64,000 nucleotides of DNA, taken from assembly GCA_016776925.1 (NCBI GenBank), contig JADHSL010000006.1, positions 34,332-98,331 of the forward strand, in the 5' to 3' direction. How positions within the stretch are numbered: position 1 is the stretch's first letter; each line of letters opens with the position of its first letter. Made by a program: the position numbers and the translations under genes. The notes below the pieces were generated by a model. That model was not told the DNA's origin. It saw only the letters and a program-made list of their open reading frames with translations, and did no database searches. Positions 9,745 through 18,546 of this stretch are shown here, one piece after another. This stretch comes from Pirellulales bacterium. GTDB lineage: Bacteria > Planctomycetota > Planctomycetia > Pirellulales > UBA1268.

Positions 9745-10509
9745 ATGGTTCGGGACAAGTCGTTCGGTTCTTGTGAACCCCAAGGAGCTGAAAGAAAGCC
9801 CACAGAGCTGGTACAAACAGACCAGTTGGTGGGTCAAGGTACGAGTCAGCCGGTAGTTCGGCCTCAGGATTTCAGCCTGTTCCACTCCCAGCGAGCCGCA
9901 GTCGCGCGTTTGCAGTATGCGGCTACTCAGGAAGCGAGTCTTGCAATTCTTTGTGGCCCAGGTGGTTCCGGCGTATCAACCGTTTTGAGTGCCTTGTCTA
10001 CAAATCTTCAGCATGTAGCACATGTCGTTCAGATCGATTTGAGGACACTTGAGACATTCTCGAAACTTGCGCCGTATTCGAACAGTGAGGCACTTGTTTT
10101 CGCGATCGATAATTGTCATCTGGCGTCAGACTGCATGTTAGGGTCAGTTTCGGATGCTATATGGCGGCAATCACCAAAAGCGTCTGTTGTTCTTGGTGGT
10201 CGTGGACGATTGCTGACGCTTTTAGCACGAGATCGTGGTTTGTTAGATAAGGCTTTGTTGCGGTCGGTTCTACATCCGTTTTCACTCGCTGAGACACGGG
10301 CTGTCGTGCAATCACGATTGAGCGGGAACGGTTTGTTTTATTCGGAAAGAGTACCGGAAGTCATTCATGAAGTGACAGCAGGCATTGCAGAAAATATTTT
10401 TCGTCTCATCGGCATGGCACAACTTGTCGGTGGTGGGCTTCCCGGCCAGCCAATTGAGGTTGCTGATATCGAGCAGATCCACGAACGGCTTTATGCCGCA
10501 GCGGCATAA
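9745..10509 (+). CDS. ExeA/GspA-like AAA protein with degenerate Walker motifs
   Basis: 254 residues resembling the ATPase half of ExeA/GspA and related secretion-associated AAA proteins: an N-terminal QRAAVARLQYA helix, a P-loop at 71-79, a Walker B strand near 118-124, and the family's later segment with PFSLAETRAVVQSRLS and a lid region (AGIAENIFRLIGMAQL). Two key residues are missing: the P-loop reads GPGGSGVST, with Val77 where Lys is expected, and Walker B ends AIDNCH, with Asn123 where Glu is expected. It may bind nucleotide weakly or only play a structural role. ExeA works with peptidoglycan and the type II secretion machinery; no such genes are nearby. Confidence 0.65.
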   Translation: MVRDKSFGSCEPQGAERKPTELVQTDQLVGQGTSQPVVRPQDFSLFHSQRAAVARLQYAATQEASLAILCGPGGSGVSTVLSALSTNLQHVAHVVQIDLRTLETFSKLAPYSNSEALVFAIDNCHLASDCMLGSVSDAIWRQSPKASVVLGGRGRLLTLLARDRGLLDKALLRSVLHPFSLAETRAVVQSRLSGNGLFYSERVPEVIHEVTAGIAENIFRLIGMAQLVGGGLPGQPIEVADIEQIHERLYAAAA

Positions 10510-10824
10510 AGGTTTTGTGTGCGTAGCGAAGCACCCCGAATGAAACATTTTCTGCTTTGCTCTTGCTAGCCGGTATTCTGTTGATGTCATGTGATCTGGA
10601 ATTGTCTCCTGTCCTTGCATTTGTGGAAACTCCGGCGACAGGAGGGCGAAGTTTTTTCTGGACCGAGGCTGTTTGTTCATTAACGAAGTTCCTGCAAGTG
10701 GCCGGAATCCGGTGTTTACCTGATCTGGCTCTGAAAACGCAGATGTGTTTGTTACAACAATGTTGAGCTAATCCGGGGAACTGTCCGTATTGAAGTGCGG
10801 TGGTGTCTATTGAGGAGGTTTGGA
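10510..10824. other. Intergenic region upstream of the fucose operon
   Basis: 315 bases. It holds a candidate terminator hairpin near 10606-10657 and, closer to fucP, the imperfect palindrome TTGTTACAACAA near 10749-10760 that might be an operator. A TTG-started frame here has a lipoprotein-like beginning but no convincing remainder and was not called. Confidence 0.4.
10606..10657 (+). terminator. Possible terminator after the three-gene ATPase operon
   Basis: The arms CTCCTGTC (10606-10613) and GACAGGAG (10637-10644) pair perfectly over 8 bases. A run of six T follows at 10652-10657. The loop is long (23 bases) and the T run starts 7 bases after the stem, so this is weaker than the clear terminators in the window. 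Confidence 0.35.
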
Positions 10825-12240
10825 ATGCAGGAATCAACAAAACCAGGTCAGGCTCCACAAGATTCGGTCGTGCCGAAGCAATTTGTGGCACCGTTTATTC
10901 TCGTCACATCACTCTTTGCGCTCTGGGGCTTCGCGAATGATATTACCAATCCGTTGGTCCGAGCATTCAAAGAGATATTCCTTATCTCTAATGCCCAAAG
11001 CAGTTTAGTGCAGTGGGCCTTTTATGGTGGCTATGCCACGATGGCGATTCCCGCAGCGCTCCTGATAAGAAAAGTTTCCTACAAGTCTGGGATTATTATT
11101 GGCCTCCTTTTGTACGCACTAGGCGCCGCAATGACGATTCCGGCCAGTTTGATGATGGAATTTAATGTTTTTCTCGTTGGGTTTTACATCCTGACGTTTG
11201 GGCTCGCTTTTTTAGAGACAACGGCCAATCCATATATTCTTTCGATGGGGCCTCGCAGTACTGCAACGCAGAGGTTGAACCTAGCGCAAGCATTCAACCC
11301 GATTGGTTCACTGACCGGGATGGTTGTTGCCAGTATGTTTATTCTTCCTGGACTTGAGGTGTCCAAATTTAGAGATGTAGAAATGGATAACCATCCGGAA
11401 TATCAGACGATGCTGCCCAGCGAGGTCGATGGTCTTATAACGAAGGCTATGGAGCAGTCCGCAGAGGCAAATCCTGAAAAGTACACCTCAATGGTGTCAC
11501 ACGATTTAGCTGTTGTTCGGACGCCCTATGTGGTCATCGCGTTAGTTGTGCTTGCTGTCTTACTGCTTTTTGTTATTTCGAAGTTGCCGGATACGGGGCA
11601 TGAGGAGGAGCAGATTCATCTGGCAACGCTAGCACGAAATCTGTTCACAAATTGGCAATATGTTGGGGGTGTCATTGCGCAGACGTTTTACGTTGGCGCA
11701 CAAATAATGTGCTGGACATTTATTATTCACTATGGGATGACGCTCGTGGGTTTGAGTTCAGCAGAGGCACAAAATTATAATATTGTTGCAATGGGCATTT
11801 TCCTTGCCAGTCGGTTTATTTGCACGTTTATATTGAAGTACATATCACCGGGCTTATTGCTTGGGGTGCTTGCTGTTGGTGGTGGTTTGCTGACTGCTGG
11901 GGCAATATTCCTGCAGGGTTATACAGGGCTTTATTGTCTTGTTGGTGTGTCTGCCTGCATGTCAGTGATGTTTCCAACAATTTACGGAATCGCACTCAAT
12001 GGGCTCAGTCCGAATGATGCAAAATTAGGGTCAGCCGGATTGATTTTTGCAATTGTTGGTGGTGCGTTTATGCCACGCTATCAAGGAGCAATAATTGACG
12101 GAGCCGGTATGACGATCGCTGGGCAGGCGCTTGAATCAGTGCGACTTTCATTCTTCCTTCCGCTCAGTTGTTTTGTCGTTATCGCAATTTTTGGTTTTGC
12201 GGTCGCGTTGTGCTCTCCGAGGCCAGTTGCAGAATCCTGA
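10825..12240 (+). CDS. fucP: L-fucose:H+ symporter (MFS, FucP type)
   Basis: 471 residues from ATG 10825, chosen over an upstream GTG because AGGAGG lies 6 bases before it. The protein has about 12 hydrophobic helices and an enlarged central loop (about 180-235) between the two halves. Early segments ALWGFANDITNPLVRAFKEIF and FLETTANPYILSMGP are the signature of the FucP sugar:proton symporter subfamily. It imports L-fucose, and possibly related sugars, across the inner membrane. Fucose as substrate is supported by the isomerase, aldolase and fucosidase genes directly downstream. Confidence 0.9.
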   Translation: MQESTKPGQAPQDSVVPKQFVAPFILVTSLFALWGFANDITNPLVRAFKEIFLISNAQSSLVQWAFYGGYATMAIPAALLIRKVSYKSGIIIGLLLYALGAAMTIPASLMMEFNVFLVGFYILTFGLAFLETTANPYILSMGPRSTATQRLNLAQAFNPIGSLTGMVVASMFILPGLEVSKFRDVEMDNHPEYQTMLPSEVDGLITKAMEQSAEANPEKYTSMVSHDLAVVRTPYVVIALVVLAVLLLFVISKLPDTGHEEEQIHLATLARNLFTNWQYVGGVIAQTFYVGAQIMCWTFIIHYGMTLVGLSSAEAQNYNIVAMGIFLASRFICTFILKYISPGLLLGVLAVGGGLLTAGAIFLQGYTGLYCLVGVSACMSVMFPTIYGIALNGLSPNDAKLGSAGLIFAIVGGAFMPRYQGAIIDGAGMTIAGQALESVRLSFFLPLSCFVVIAIFGFAVALCSPRPVAES

Positions 12241-12292
12241 TCGGTAGAACGTTTCATTCCATAGAAGTTTCCTAGTCGGTGAGAAATAATCC

Positions 12293-14095
12293 ATGAGTAC
12301 AGCCCCCACAGTCTGGAACGGTGTTCTTCCACGAGTTGGTATTCGGCCAACAATTGATGGTCGACTTGGTGGAGTTCGTGAATCATTAGAAGACCAGACA
12401 ATGAACCTCGCCAGGCGAGTTGCAGAATTAATATCGAGCCAACTGCGGTATCCAAATGGAGAAGTAGTCGATTGTGTCATAGCAGAAACATGCATCGGTG
12501 GAGTTGCAGAGGCGAGCGCATGCGATGACTTGTTTCGCCGTGAAAACGTCGGTGTTTCACTGACTGTGACACCCTGCTGGTGTTATGGTAGCGAGACCAT
12601 GGATATGGATCCGCTGCGTCCTAAAGCCGTGTTTGGATTTAATGGAACGGAACGACCGGGCGCGGTGTACCTGGCTGCAGTGCTCGCTGGTCACAGTCAA
12701 AAAGGAATACCGGCATTTGGAATTTACGGCCGAGATGTACAGGATGCGGGTGATGCTGCTATGCCTGCTGATGTACGGGGCAAAATTCTCGATTTTGTGC
12801 AGTGCGGTTTAGCTGCAGCCTTAATGCGGGGAAAAGCCTATTTATCGATGGGTGGAACCTCGATGGGTATCGCTGGTTCGATGGTCGACTATGCATTCTG
12901 GGAGAAGTGGCTCGGCATGCGAGTTGAGGACATTGATATGACCGAGTTCGTTGGTCGCATGCAGAAGGGGCAGTTTGATCCTGCGGAGTATGAACGAGCA
13001 ACTGCGTGGGTGAAAGAACATTGTGTAGAAGGTGAAGATTATAATAGTCAGGAGACTCAGCGATCGCGTGAGCAGATCGATTCAGAATGGTCTGACTCTG
13101 TCAAAATGTCGTTGATCGCTCGAGATCTGATGGTTGGCAACCCACAACTGGCCAAGATGGGCTTGGAGGAACAGGCACAGGGGCACGGTGCAATTGCCTC
13201 TGGATTCCAAGGGCAACGCCAATGGACTGATCACTTTCCGAACGGTGATTTTCTTGAAGCGATTCTGAATACGTCATTTGACTGGAATGGAAAACGATCG
13301 CCATACATCGTTGCGACGGAAAATGATGCACTCAATGCAGCAACAATGCTTTTTGGTCACCTGCTCACGAATTCTGCCCAAATATTTGCTGACCTTCGGA
13401 CATATTGGAGCCCGGAGGCTGTTGCAACGGCTTGTGATGGCTACACACTTCAGGGCGCTGCTGCTGATGGTCTTCTCCACCTTATCAATTCTGGTCCCGC
13501 TGCACTCGATGGTACCGGGCAACAGGTGAGTCAAGACGGTAGGCCAACCATGAAGCCCTTCTGGGACATTACGGATGATGAAGTGACGAAGTGCCTCAAG
13601 GCAACAACGTGGCACCCATCAATAACGGAATATTTTCCTGGTGGTGGTTTGAGTACTCGATATCGAACCTTGGGGCAGATGCCGGTAACAATGACTCGAA
13701 TTAATCTTGTGGCAGGTCTCGGGCCAGCGATTCAGATTGCTGAGGGGCAGACGGTCGAACTTCCAGATTCGGTGCACGACGTTCTTGACCAACGTACGAA
13801 TCCAACATGGCCAACTACCTGGTTTGCGCCAAACATTACGGGACGCGGGGCATTTACTTCGACGTATGAGGTGATGAATCATTGGGGGGCAAATCACTGT
13901 GTGATGACAGCAGGCCACGTTGGACACCTGTTTATTACATTGGCATCTATTCTTCGAATTCCTGTTTACATGCATAATGTGTCGGACGAACGAGTTTTTC
14001 GTCCAAGTGCGTGGAATGCTTTTGGCACCGATGGTCTCGAAGGAGCGGACTTTCGTGCCTGTGAAGCATTTGGTCCGCTCTACGCACGTGTCTGA
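12293..14095 (+). CDS. fucI: L-fucose isomerase
   Basis: 600 residues, the usual length for FucI. The N-terminus ([20 protein letters not shown]) is the family signature. The metal-binding pair is visible as Glu343 (ATENDALN) and Asp367 (FADLRTYW), 24 residues apart, the same spacing as Glu337 and Asp361 of E. coli FucI; a later [13 protein letters not shown] supplies the C-terminal His. It converts L-fucose to L-fuculose using manganese, in the cytoplasm. It lies 52 bases after fucP and 62 before the aldolase, so one operon is likely. Many FucI enzymes also accept D-arabinose. Confidence 0.95.
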   Translation: MSTAPTVWNGVLPRVGIRPTIDGRLGGVRESLEDQTMNLARRVAELISSQLRYPNGEVVDCVIAETCIGGVAEASACDDLFRRENVGVSLTVTPCWCYGSETMDMDPLRPKAVFGFNGTERPGAVYLAAVLAGHSQKGIPAFGIYGRDVQDAGDAAMPADVRGKILDFVQCGLAAALMRGKAYLSMGGTSMGIAGSMVDYAFWEKWLGMRVEDIDMTEFVGRMQKGQFDPAEYERATAWVKEHCVEGEDYNSQETQRSREQIDSEWSDSVKMSLIARDLMVGNPQLAKMGLEEQAQGHGAIASGFQGQRQWTDHFPNGDFLEAILNTSFDWNGKRSPYIVATENDALNAATMLFGHLLTNSAQIFADLRTYWSPEAVATACDGYTLQGAAADGLLHLINSGPAALDGTGQQVSQDGRPTMKPFWDITDDEVTKCLKATTWHPSITEYFPGGGLSTRYRTLGQMPVTMTRINLVAGLGPAIQIAEGQTVELPDSVHDVLDQRTNPTWPTTWFAPNITGRGAFTSTYEVMNHWGANHCVMTAGHVGHLFITLASILRIPVYMHNVSDERVFRPSAWNAFGTDGLEGADFRACEAFGPLYARV

Positions 14096-14157
14096 CGAAT
14101 TCTTGTCGTGGCGTAGGCAGTGTGAGTAACAGCATTTTTCAGGGATACAGAAGCATT

Positions 14158-14913
14158 ATGTCAGCAACAACGTTAGAAACTCTGCTCGAACTTTCTCATT
14201 TTCTTGGTGAAGAGAAGCGTCAGTTGGCGATTCTTGGCGAAGGAAACACGTCGGCACAGGTTGACGAGTCAACGTTCCTCGTCAAAGCAAGTGGAAGCTG
14301 TCTTCAGACTCTTGCGACAGACGATCTTGTTGCCTGCCGATTCGATGCCCTGCTTTCGATGCTTGATCACGATAAGATGTCAGATCAGGCGATTGAAGAA
14401 TCACTCATGGCGAGTCGGGTTGATGCATCTGCAAAGAAGCCATCAGTCGAAACTCTTTTTCATGCATATCTCCTTTCATTAGAGGGTGTCCATTTTGTTG
14501 GGCACACGCATAGTATTGCGGTCAATCAGATTCTTTGCTCACCGCTCGCGGGTCAATTTGCAACGCACAAGCTTTTTCCAGATGAGATTGTGTGCTGTGG
14601 GGCTCGCTCGGTGTTGATTCCTTACACAGACCCTGGACTGACGCTTTCGAAATCCATTCGTTGTGAAACCGATTTATTCTTGAAGGAGTACGGCTGCGCA
14701 CCACGGGTAATTCTTTTAGAGAATCATGGCATTATAACCTTGGGTAAGACGGCAGGAGCCGTAAAGGCGGCAATGCTTATGGCCCAAAAAGCGGCAGAGA
14801 TATTTGTAGGAGCGGCGGCTTTAGGAGGTCCTACATTTATGAGTCCAGAAGATGTCAGTCGTATCGCCAATCGAACTGACGAGCACTATCGACAGCGTGC
14901 GCTGAAGTTGTAG
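14158..14913 (+). CDS. fucA: Class II aldolase, probable L-fuculose-phosphate aldolase
   Basis: 251 residues from ATG 14158; a GTG at 14122 would add 12 residues, but AGGGA upstream of the ATG and the family's usual beginning favour the shorter form. The class II aldolase/adducin fold is shown by GEGNTSAQ, the zinc motifs HTHS (about 119-122) and ENHGIITLG (about 188-196), and a catalytic-type Glu near residue 100. The expected reaction splits L-fuculose 1-phosphate into DHAP and L-lactaldehyde. Assignment to fuculose, not rhamnulose or ribulose phosphate, rests on the neighbours fucP and fucI. No fuculokinase is linked. Confidence 0.75.
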   Translation: MSATTLETLLELSHFLGEEKRQLAILGEGNTSAQVDESTFLVKASGSCLQTLATDDLVACRFDALLSMLDHDKMSDQAIEESLMASRVDASAKKPSVETLFHAYLLSLEGVHFVGHTHSIAVNQILCSPLAGQFATHKLFPDEIVCCGARSVLIPYTDPGLTLSKSIRCETDLFLKEYGCAPRVILLENHGIITLGKTAGAVKAAMLMAQKAAEIFVGAAALGGPTFMSPEDVSRIANRTDEHYRQRALKL

Positions 14914-15037
14914 GATCCTGTTTTCTTCGCGTTATCAGTTGTCGGGAGAGCGTGCCAATACGATTAATAGACAGTCGTGTGTTCTCCTGATGGAGCAATA
15001 ATCTCAGGAAGCTAAACTATTTCAATGTGCCACTTTT

Positions 15038-15055
15038 GCAGTATCGGAATACTGC
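15038..15055. repeat. Inverted repeat upstream of the fucosidase gene
   Basis: GCAGTAT and ATACTGC form a perfect 7-base inverted repeat around CGGA, 113 bases before the fucosidase ATG. There is no T run, so it is more likely an operator than a terminator. The bound regulator is unknown. Confidence 0.35.
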
Positions 15056-15167
15056 TGTGAATCCATCCGGCTAGTGGCTCTTGGTGGCAGAAGGTAGTGG
15101 ATTTATTCCTCGTGACACCATCGTCTAGGAAAGTCAGCGTCTTTTATTTTGGCAGGTAGGGAGTTGA

Positions 15168-16967
15168 ATGATGAGATTCGGCGTTGTTGTTTGTCTGCTT
15201 GCTGTGATCCTGCCGCTGGGGCTCGTTTGCGAAAGTCTTGCGGTTGAAAAGGTGGCCGGCCAGCCCGATATGGACCACTTGTGGGGTGCTCGTGTTGTGA
15301 AACTACGGGCAGAGGACGCCAAGCGAGGGCAGCTTTTTGATCAAGGCAACTACGCAATGTTTATCCATTGGGGCCTGTATTCCCAACTTGGAAATAAGGT
15401 TGATGGTGAAACCTATTACGGAATTGGCGAATGGATAATGAACCAGCGAATGGCTGGTATTCCAATTGCCGAGTATAAAAAACTGGCTAACAACTTTAAT
15501 CCGGTAGATTTCGACGCTCGTGCTATTGCAAAGCTAGCTCGTGATGCAGGGATGAAGTATATCGTCATTACCGCGAAACATCATGACGGTTTCGCTATGT
15601 ATGAATCGCAGGCGTGTGATTTTAATATTGTTGATGCGACGCCCTGGGGCAAAGACCCAATGAAAGATTTGGCGGCGGCTTGTCGTGAACAAGGACTTGG
15701 TTTCGGTTTTTATTATTCACATAACCAAGACTGGACGTTTCCTGGTGGCGGGGGCGGCCCGCAAGTCGATGCGAGCGGCAAGCCAGCGACATTCGACGAC
15801 TATTTTGAAAAGAAATGTCTTCCTCAGGTGCGGGAAATTACGACGCAATATGGTCCAATCGAAATCGTCTGGTTTGATACACCTGGGAAGATGCCGAAGC
15901 ACTATGTTGAGAAGCTCGTTGAAGTGGTGCACAAGAATCAGCCCGGAGCACTCGTGTCTGGACGAGCCGGTCATGAATTAGGTGATTATCAGACGCTCGG
16001 TGATATGGAGGTGCCAATTGTAAATGTCGATGGGCTCTGGGAAAGTGTCGACACTACAAACGATTCCTGGGCCTATGCGTGGTATGACGAGAACTGGAAG
16101 TCTCCAAAACAGATTCTGGAGCGGTTAGTTGCTTGTGTTGCACGAGGCGGCACCTACATGCTCAATATAGGCCCCCGTGGCGATGGAAGCGTTTCCGCCC
16201 GATGTGCTACGGCATTGCGTCACGCTGGGGATTGGATCGCTCGCTATCCTCAAGTTATCTACGATGTCCAAGGCTCTCCCTGGAAGCATTCCATGCCGTG
16301 GGGTGATGTGACCCAAAAAGACAATGTATTATTTCTGACGGTTTTTGAATGGCCGGCGTCTGGCGAGCTTTATCTGCCAAATATTGAACAGGATGTCCGA
16401 GAAGCACGCTTGCTTCTTGGTAGTGATTCCACGGAGCTTCTTTGTCAGCGTCGTGGGAAGCATGTCGTGGTTCAAGTGCCAGCAAAAGCACCAGAATCGC
16501 TGGTGTCGGTTATCAAACTTACATTTTCAGAAAAACCAACCGTTGATCCAGTGCTGACACTCGATCCGGAAGCGATGACGGAACTCGCCGTTGAGTTCGC
16601 TGATGTCAATGGAGTAAAGAAGTCAGAGAAGCGATGGATGGAAAAGTTTGGTGAATGGAAACGAATTGTTCATGGGCATGAGTTTGGTGCGGATGCTGAT
16701 CTGTCATGGGAAGTAGATGTTCTTGTACCAGGTGAGTATCAGGTGTCATTGAATTATGCAGGAGAGGGAAGGCTTGTATGGCACGTAGGTATCGATGGCG
16801 GTGAATCGATCCAGAATCAGCAGGATTCATCCCATAATTATCAGACTTTTCCGATTGGGTGGCTCAATTTTCCAAAGAACGGTAGGTATCGAGTCTCAGT
16901 TCAATGTCTTGAAGGAGACGTTGGAAAAGCAAGCCTGCATGCAATTCTTTTTGATGCAGTGCGTTAA
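15168..16967 (+). CDS. Secreted alpha-L-fucosidase, GH29
   Basis: 599 residues. A signal peptide covers about residues 1-25. The GH29 barrel follows: FIHWGLYS (65-72), AKHHDGFAMY (136-145), FYYSHNQDW (181-189), and the nucleophile Asp237 in IEIVWFDTPG. A C-terminal beta-sandwich (about 350-430) and a further module (about 470-599) complete it; the last part resembles the small sugar-associated domain often appended to GH29 enzymes. It would release L-fucose from fucosylated glycans in the periplasm or outside the cell and so feed the permease and isomerase encoded just upstream. It is set apart from the aldolase by 254 bases and may have its own promoter. Confidence 0.93.
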   Translation: MMRFGVVVCLLAVILPLGLVCESLAVEKVAGQPDMDHLWGARVVKLRAEDAKRGQLFDQGNYAMFIHWGLYSQLGNKVDGETYYGIGEWIMNQRMAGIPIAEYKKLANNFNPVDFDARAIAKLARDAGMKYIVITAKHHDGFAMYESQACDFNIVDATPWGKDPMKDLAAACREQGLGFGFYYSHNQDWTFPGGGGGPQVDASGKPATFDDYFEKKCLPQVREITTQYGPIEIVWFDTPGKMPKHYVEKLVEVVHKNQPGALVSGRAGHELGDYQTLGDMEVPIVNVDGLWESVDTTNDSWAYAWYDENWKSPKQILERLVACVARGGTYMLNIGPRGDGSVSARCATALRHAGDWIARYPQVIYDVQGSPWKHSMPWGDVTQKDNVLFLTVFEWPASGELYLPNIEQDVREARLLLGSDSTELLCQRRGKHVVVQVPAKAPESLVSVIKLTFSEKPTVDPVLTLDPEAMTELAVEFADVNGVKKSEKRWMEKFGEWKRIVHGHEFGADADLSWEVDVLVPGEYQVSLNYAGEGRLVWHVGIDGGESIQNQQDSSHNYQTFPIGWLNFPKNGRYRVSVQCLEGDVGKASLHAILFDAVR

Positions 16968-17234
16968 CACGGTGAGCCGTACCCAGGCGACGTCATGAAT
17001 GCATACAACGATGGACCACCCGACCAAGGCGGAGCACCGCTTGGGCCATTCTATGAACTTGAAACATCCTCTCCAGCAGCGGCATGAGAGCCCAGCGAGA
17101 CAATGCAGCATGTGCAGCAGACGTGGCATATGAAAGGCTCAGGTCAACAGTTGAAGGCGTTAGCTCACCAGCTGTTCGGTGCTGACTTATCAGAAGTTGA
17201 AAAAGGGTTTCCGGACAAGTGCTCCGAGAGTTGA
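16968..17234 (+). pseudogene. Decayed 3' end of a DUF6786-like gene
   Basis: Read in the frame that continues past the fucosidase stop, this stretch gives HGEPYPGDVMNAYNDGPP, then LGPFYELETSSPAAA, a TGA at 17085-17087, and in the same frame EPSETMQHVQQTWHMKG up to TGA 17232-17234. The pattern YNDGP..LGPFYELE.SSPAA followed by H...T.H..G is what I recall from the C-terminus of exported proteins annotated DUF6786, found near glycan-degradation genes. There is no start codon region or N-terminal part, and one internal stop, so this is a remnant. The remaining bases to 17367 show nothing further. Confidence 0.6.
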
Positions 17235-17367
17235 CTACTCAATGGATACGTCCGATCGGTACCCTTGATTGTATGTTTGTGAGGCAGGTATTTCAGTTGC
17301 TCAGTCCCCTGCCCCGTTGGCTTGCGCGACGGAGAAATGAATTCTTAGTGAGGTAGAATTCAGGGTG

Positions 17368-18546
17368 TCACGAGACCAGTCTGGTGGATTCTAGAAGACC
17401 TGCTCGTTCAGCTGAGAAGGATTCCATTTGCAGTTGAGTCGAGATCCCACACATTGAATCAGCGATCAGATGGGCTGTTCCTGTCGAGAGATGGAAACCA
17501 GAACGGTAATGTCCCGTTGCTAGCCACGCATTGTCCACTGCAGGCACTCGTCCAATGGTCGGTAGTCCATCAGGTGAGCCCGGTCTTAGTCCCGCCCAAA
17601 CAGCCTCCGGCTTACGAGATATGAGTTCGGGGAGAAGCTCGCCAGCAAGTGTGCTCAGTCGTTCAAGAGAGAAAGGTGTGGTTGATACGTCAAAACCAAC
17701 GTCTTCGATTGTTGATCCAATGAGCAGATGTCCATCGCTCCGGGGAATCATATAGTCAAGCCCTGAGCCAATATTAATTATATGGCGGAGTAATCCAGGG
17801 TCAGTTTTGTGTAGTACGATCTGCCCTCGCCATGGCCTTGTTGGTAGGTTGAGATTGAGCTTCTGAAGCACATGCTGTGACCACGCGCCCGCAGCAATAC
17901 AAAATTGGCTCGCATGGATGGAACACGGTATTGCGTTTTGGCCTTCAAGGTTCACTGCAACAATTCGGCCAGATTCTAAATTAAAGCTTTGTACCTGCCC
18001 GCCATCGAGTACTTCCACGCCGCGGTTCAAACATGCCTTTCGCAGCGCTTTGAGGTGCCGTGGGGGGCGGACTTGTGTCTCGTGTGGCAGGTAGTATGCA
18101 CTTCGCAGGTGGTCAGTAATAAATCCACTATCGAGAACAGGTTCGAGTTTCCTCAGATCCTTTAAAGAAATGGATTCATGCGTCACTTGCAAGCGGTCCC
18201 ATTTTTCTACACTGTCTAGAATCTCAGCTTCTGTTTCTTTTGTTGTTGCTATTGCAATGCTGCCACAGCGACGAAAACCATTGTCGATGCCAGTTTCTTC
18301 AAAAAGTGCTTCTGCCCATTGTCGGTGCAGTTGATCACTATACTGAGTCAATCGTTCAATGGGTGTTCCCCGGAGTTGGGTATGCGTATCTCCTGATTGG
18401 GCCGGAAAGATACCGGCTGCCGCCCAGCTTGCTACATTTTGAGGAGTATCACGACTGACAACAGACACAGATTTGCCACGTCCGGCAAGTTCCCATGCTA
18501 TCGAGAGACCTATGACACCGCCTCCAACAATACAACAGTCATGCAT
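17368..18546 (-). CDS. thiO: FAD-dependent amino-acid oxidase family protein, probable glycine oxidase
   Basis: 392 residues of the DAO family. The N-terminal dinucleotide fold is plain (CCIVGGGVIGLSIAWELAGRG). A middle region with SIAIATT and the C-terminal LATGHYRSGFHLSTGTAHLIAD are typical of ThiO/glycine oxidases, which make the imino-acetate used for the thiamin thiazole ring. No other thiamin gene is adjacent, so the substrate remains a guess and another D-amino-acid or sarcosine oxidase role is possible. Its start overlaps the end of the DUF3500 gene by 8 bases, so the two are translated from one message. Confidence 0.75.
   Translation of the reverse strand: MHDCCIVGGGVIGLSIAWELAGRGKSVSVVSRDTPQNVASWAAAGIFPAQSGDTHTQLRGTPIERLTQYSDQLHRQWAEALFEETGIDNGFRRCGSIAIATTKETEAEILDSVEKWDRLQVTHESISLKDLRKLEPVLDSGFITDHLRSAYYLPHETQVRPPRHLKALRKACLNRGVEVLDGGQVQSFNLESGRIVAVNLEGQNAIPCSIHASQFCIAAGAWSQHVLQKLNLNLPTRPWRGQIVLHKTDPGLLRHIINIGSGLDYMIPRSDGHLLIGSTIEDVGFDVSTTPFSLERLSTLAGELLPELISRKPEAVWAGLRPGSPDGLPTIGRVPAVDNAWLATGHYRSGFHLSTGTAHLIADSMCGISTQLQMESFSAERAGLLESTRLVS

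Noticed and set aside
10557..10766. 69-codon frame starting TTG with a lipoprotein-like beginning (LLLAGILLMSC)
   Set aside because: No ATG or GTG and no ribosome site; the rest of the frame is not protein-like and overlaps a hairpin.
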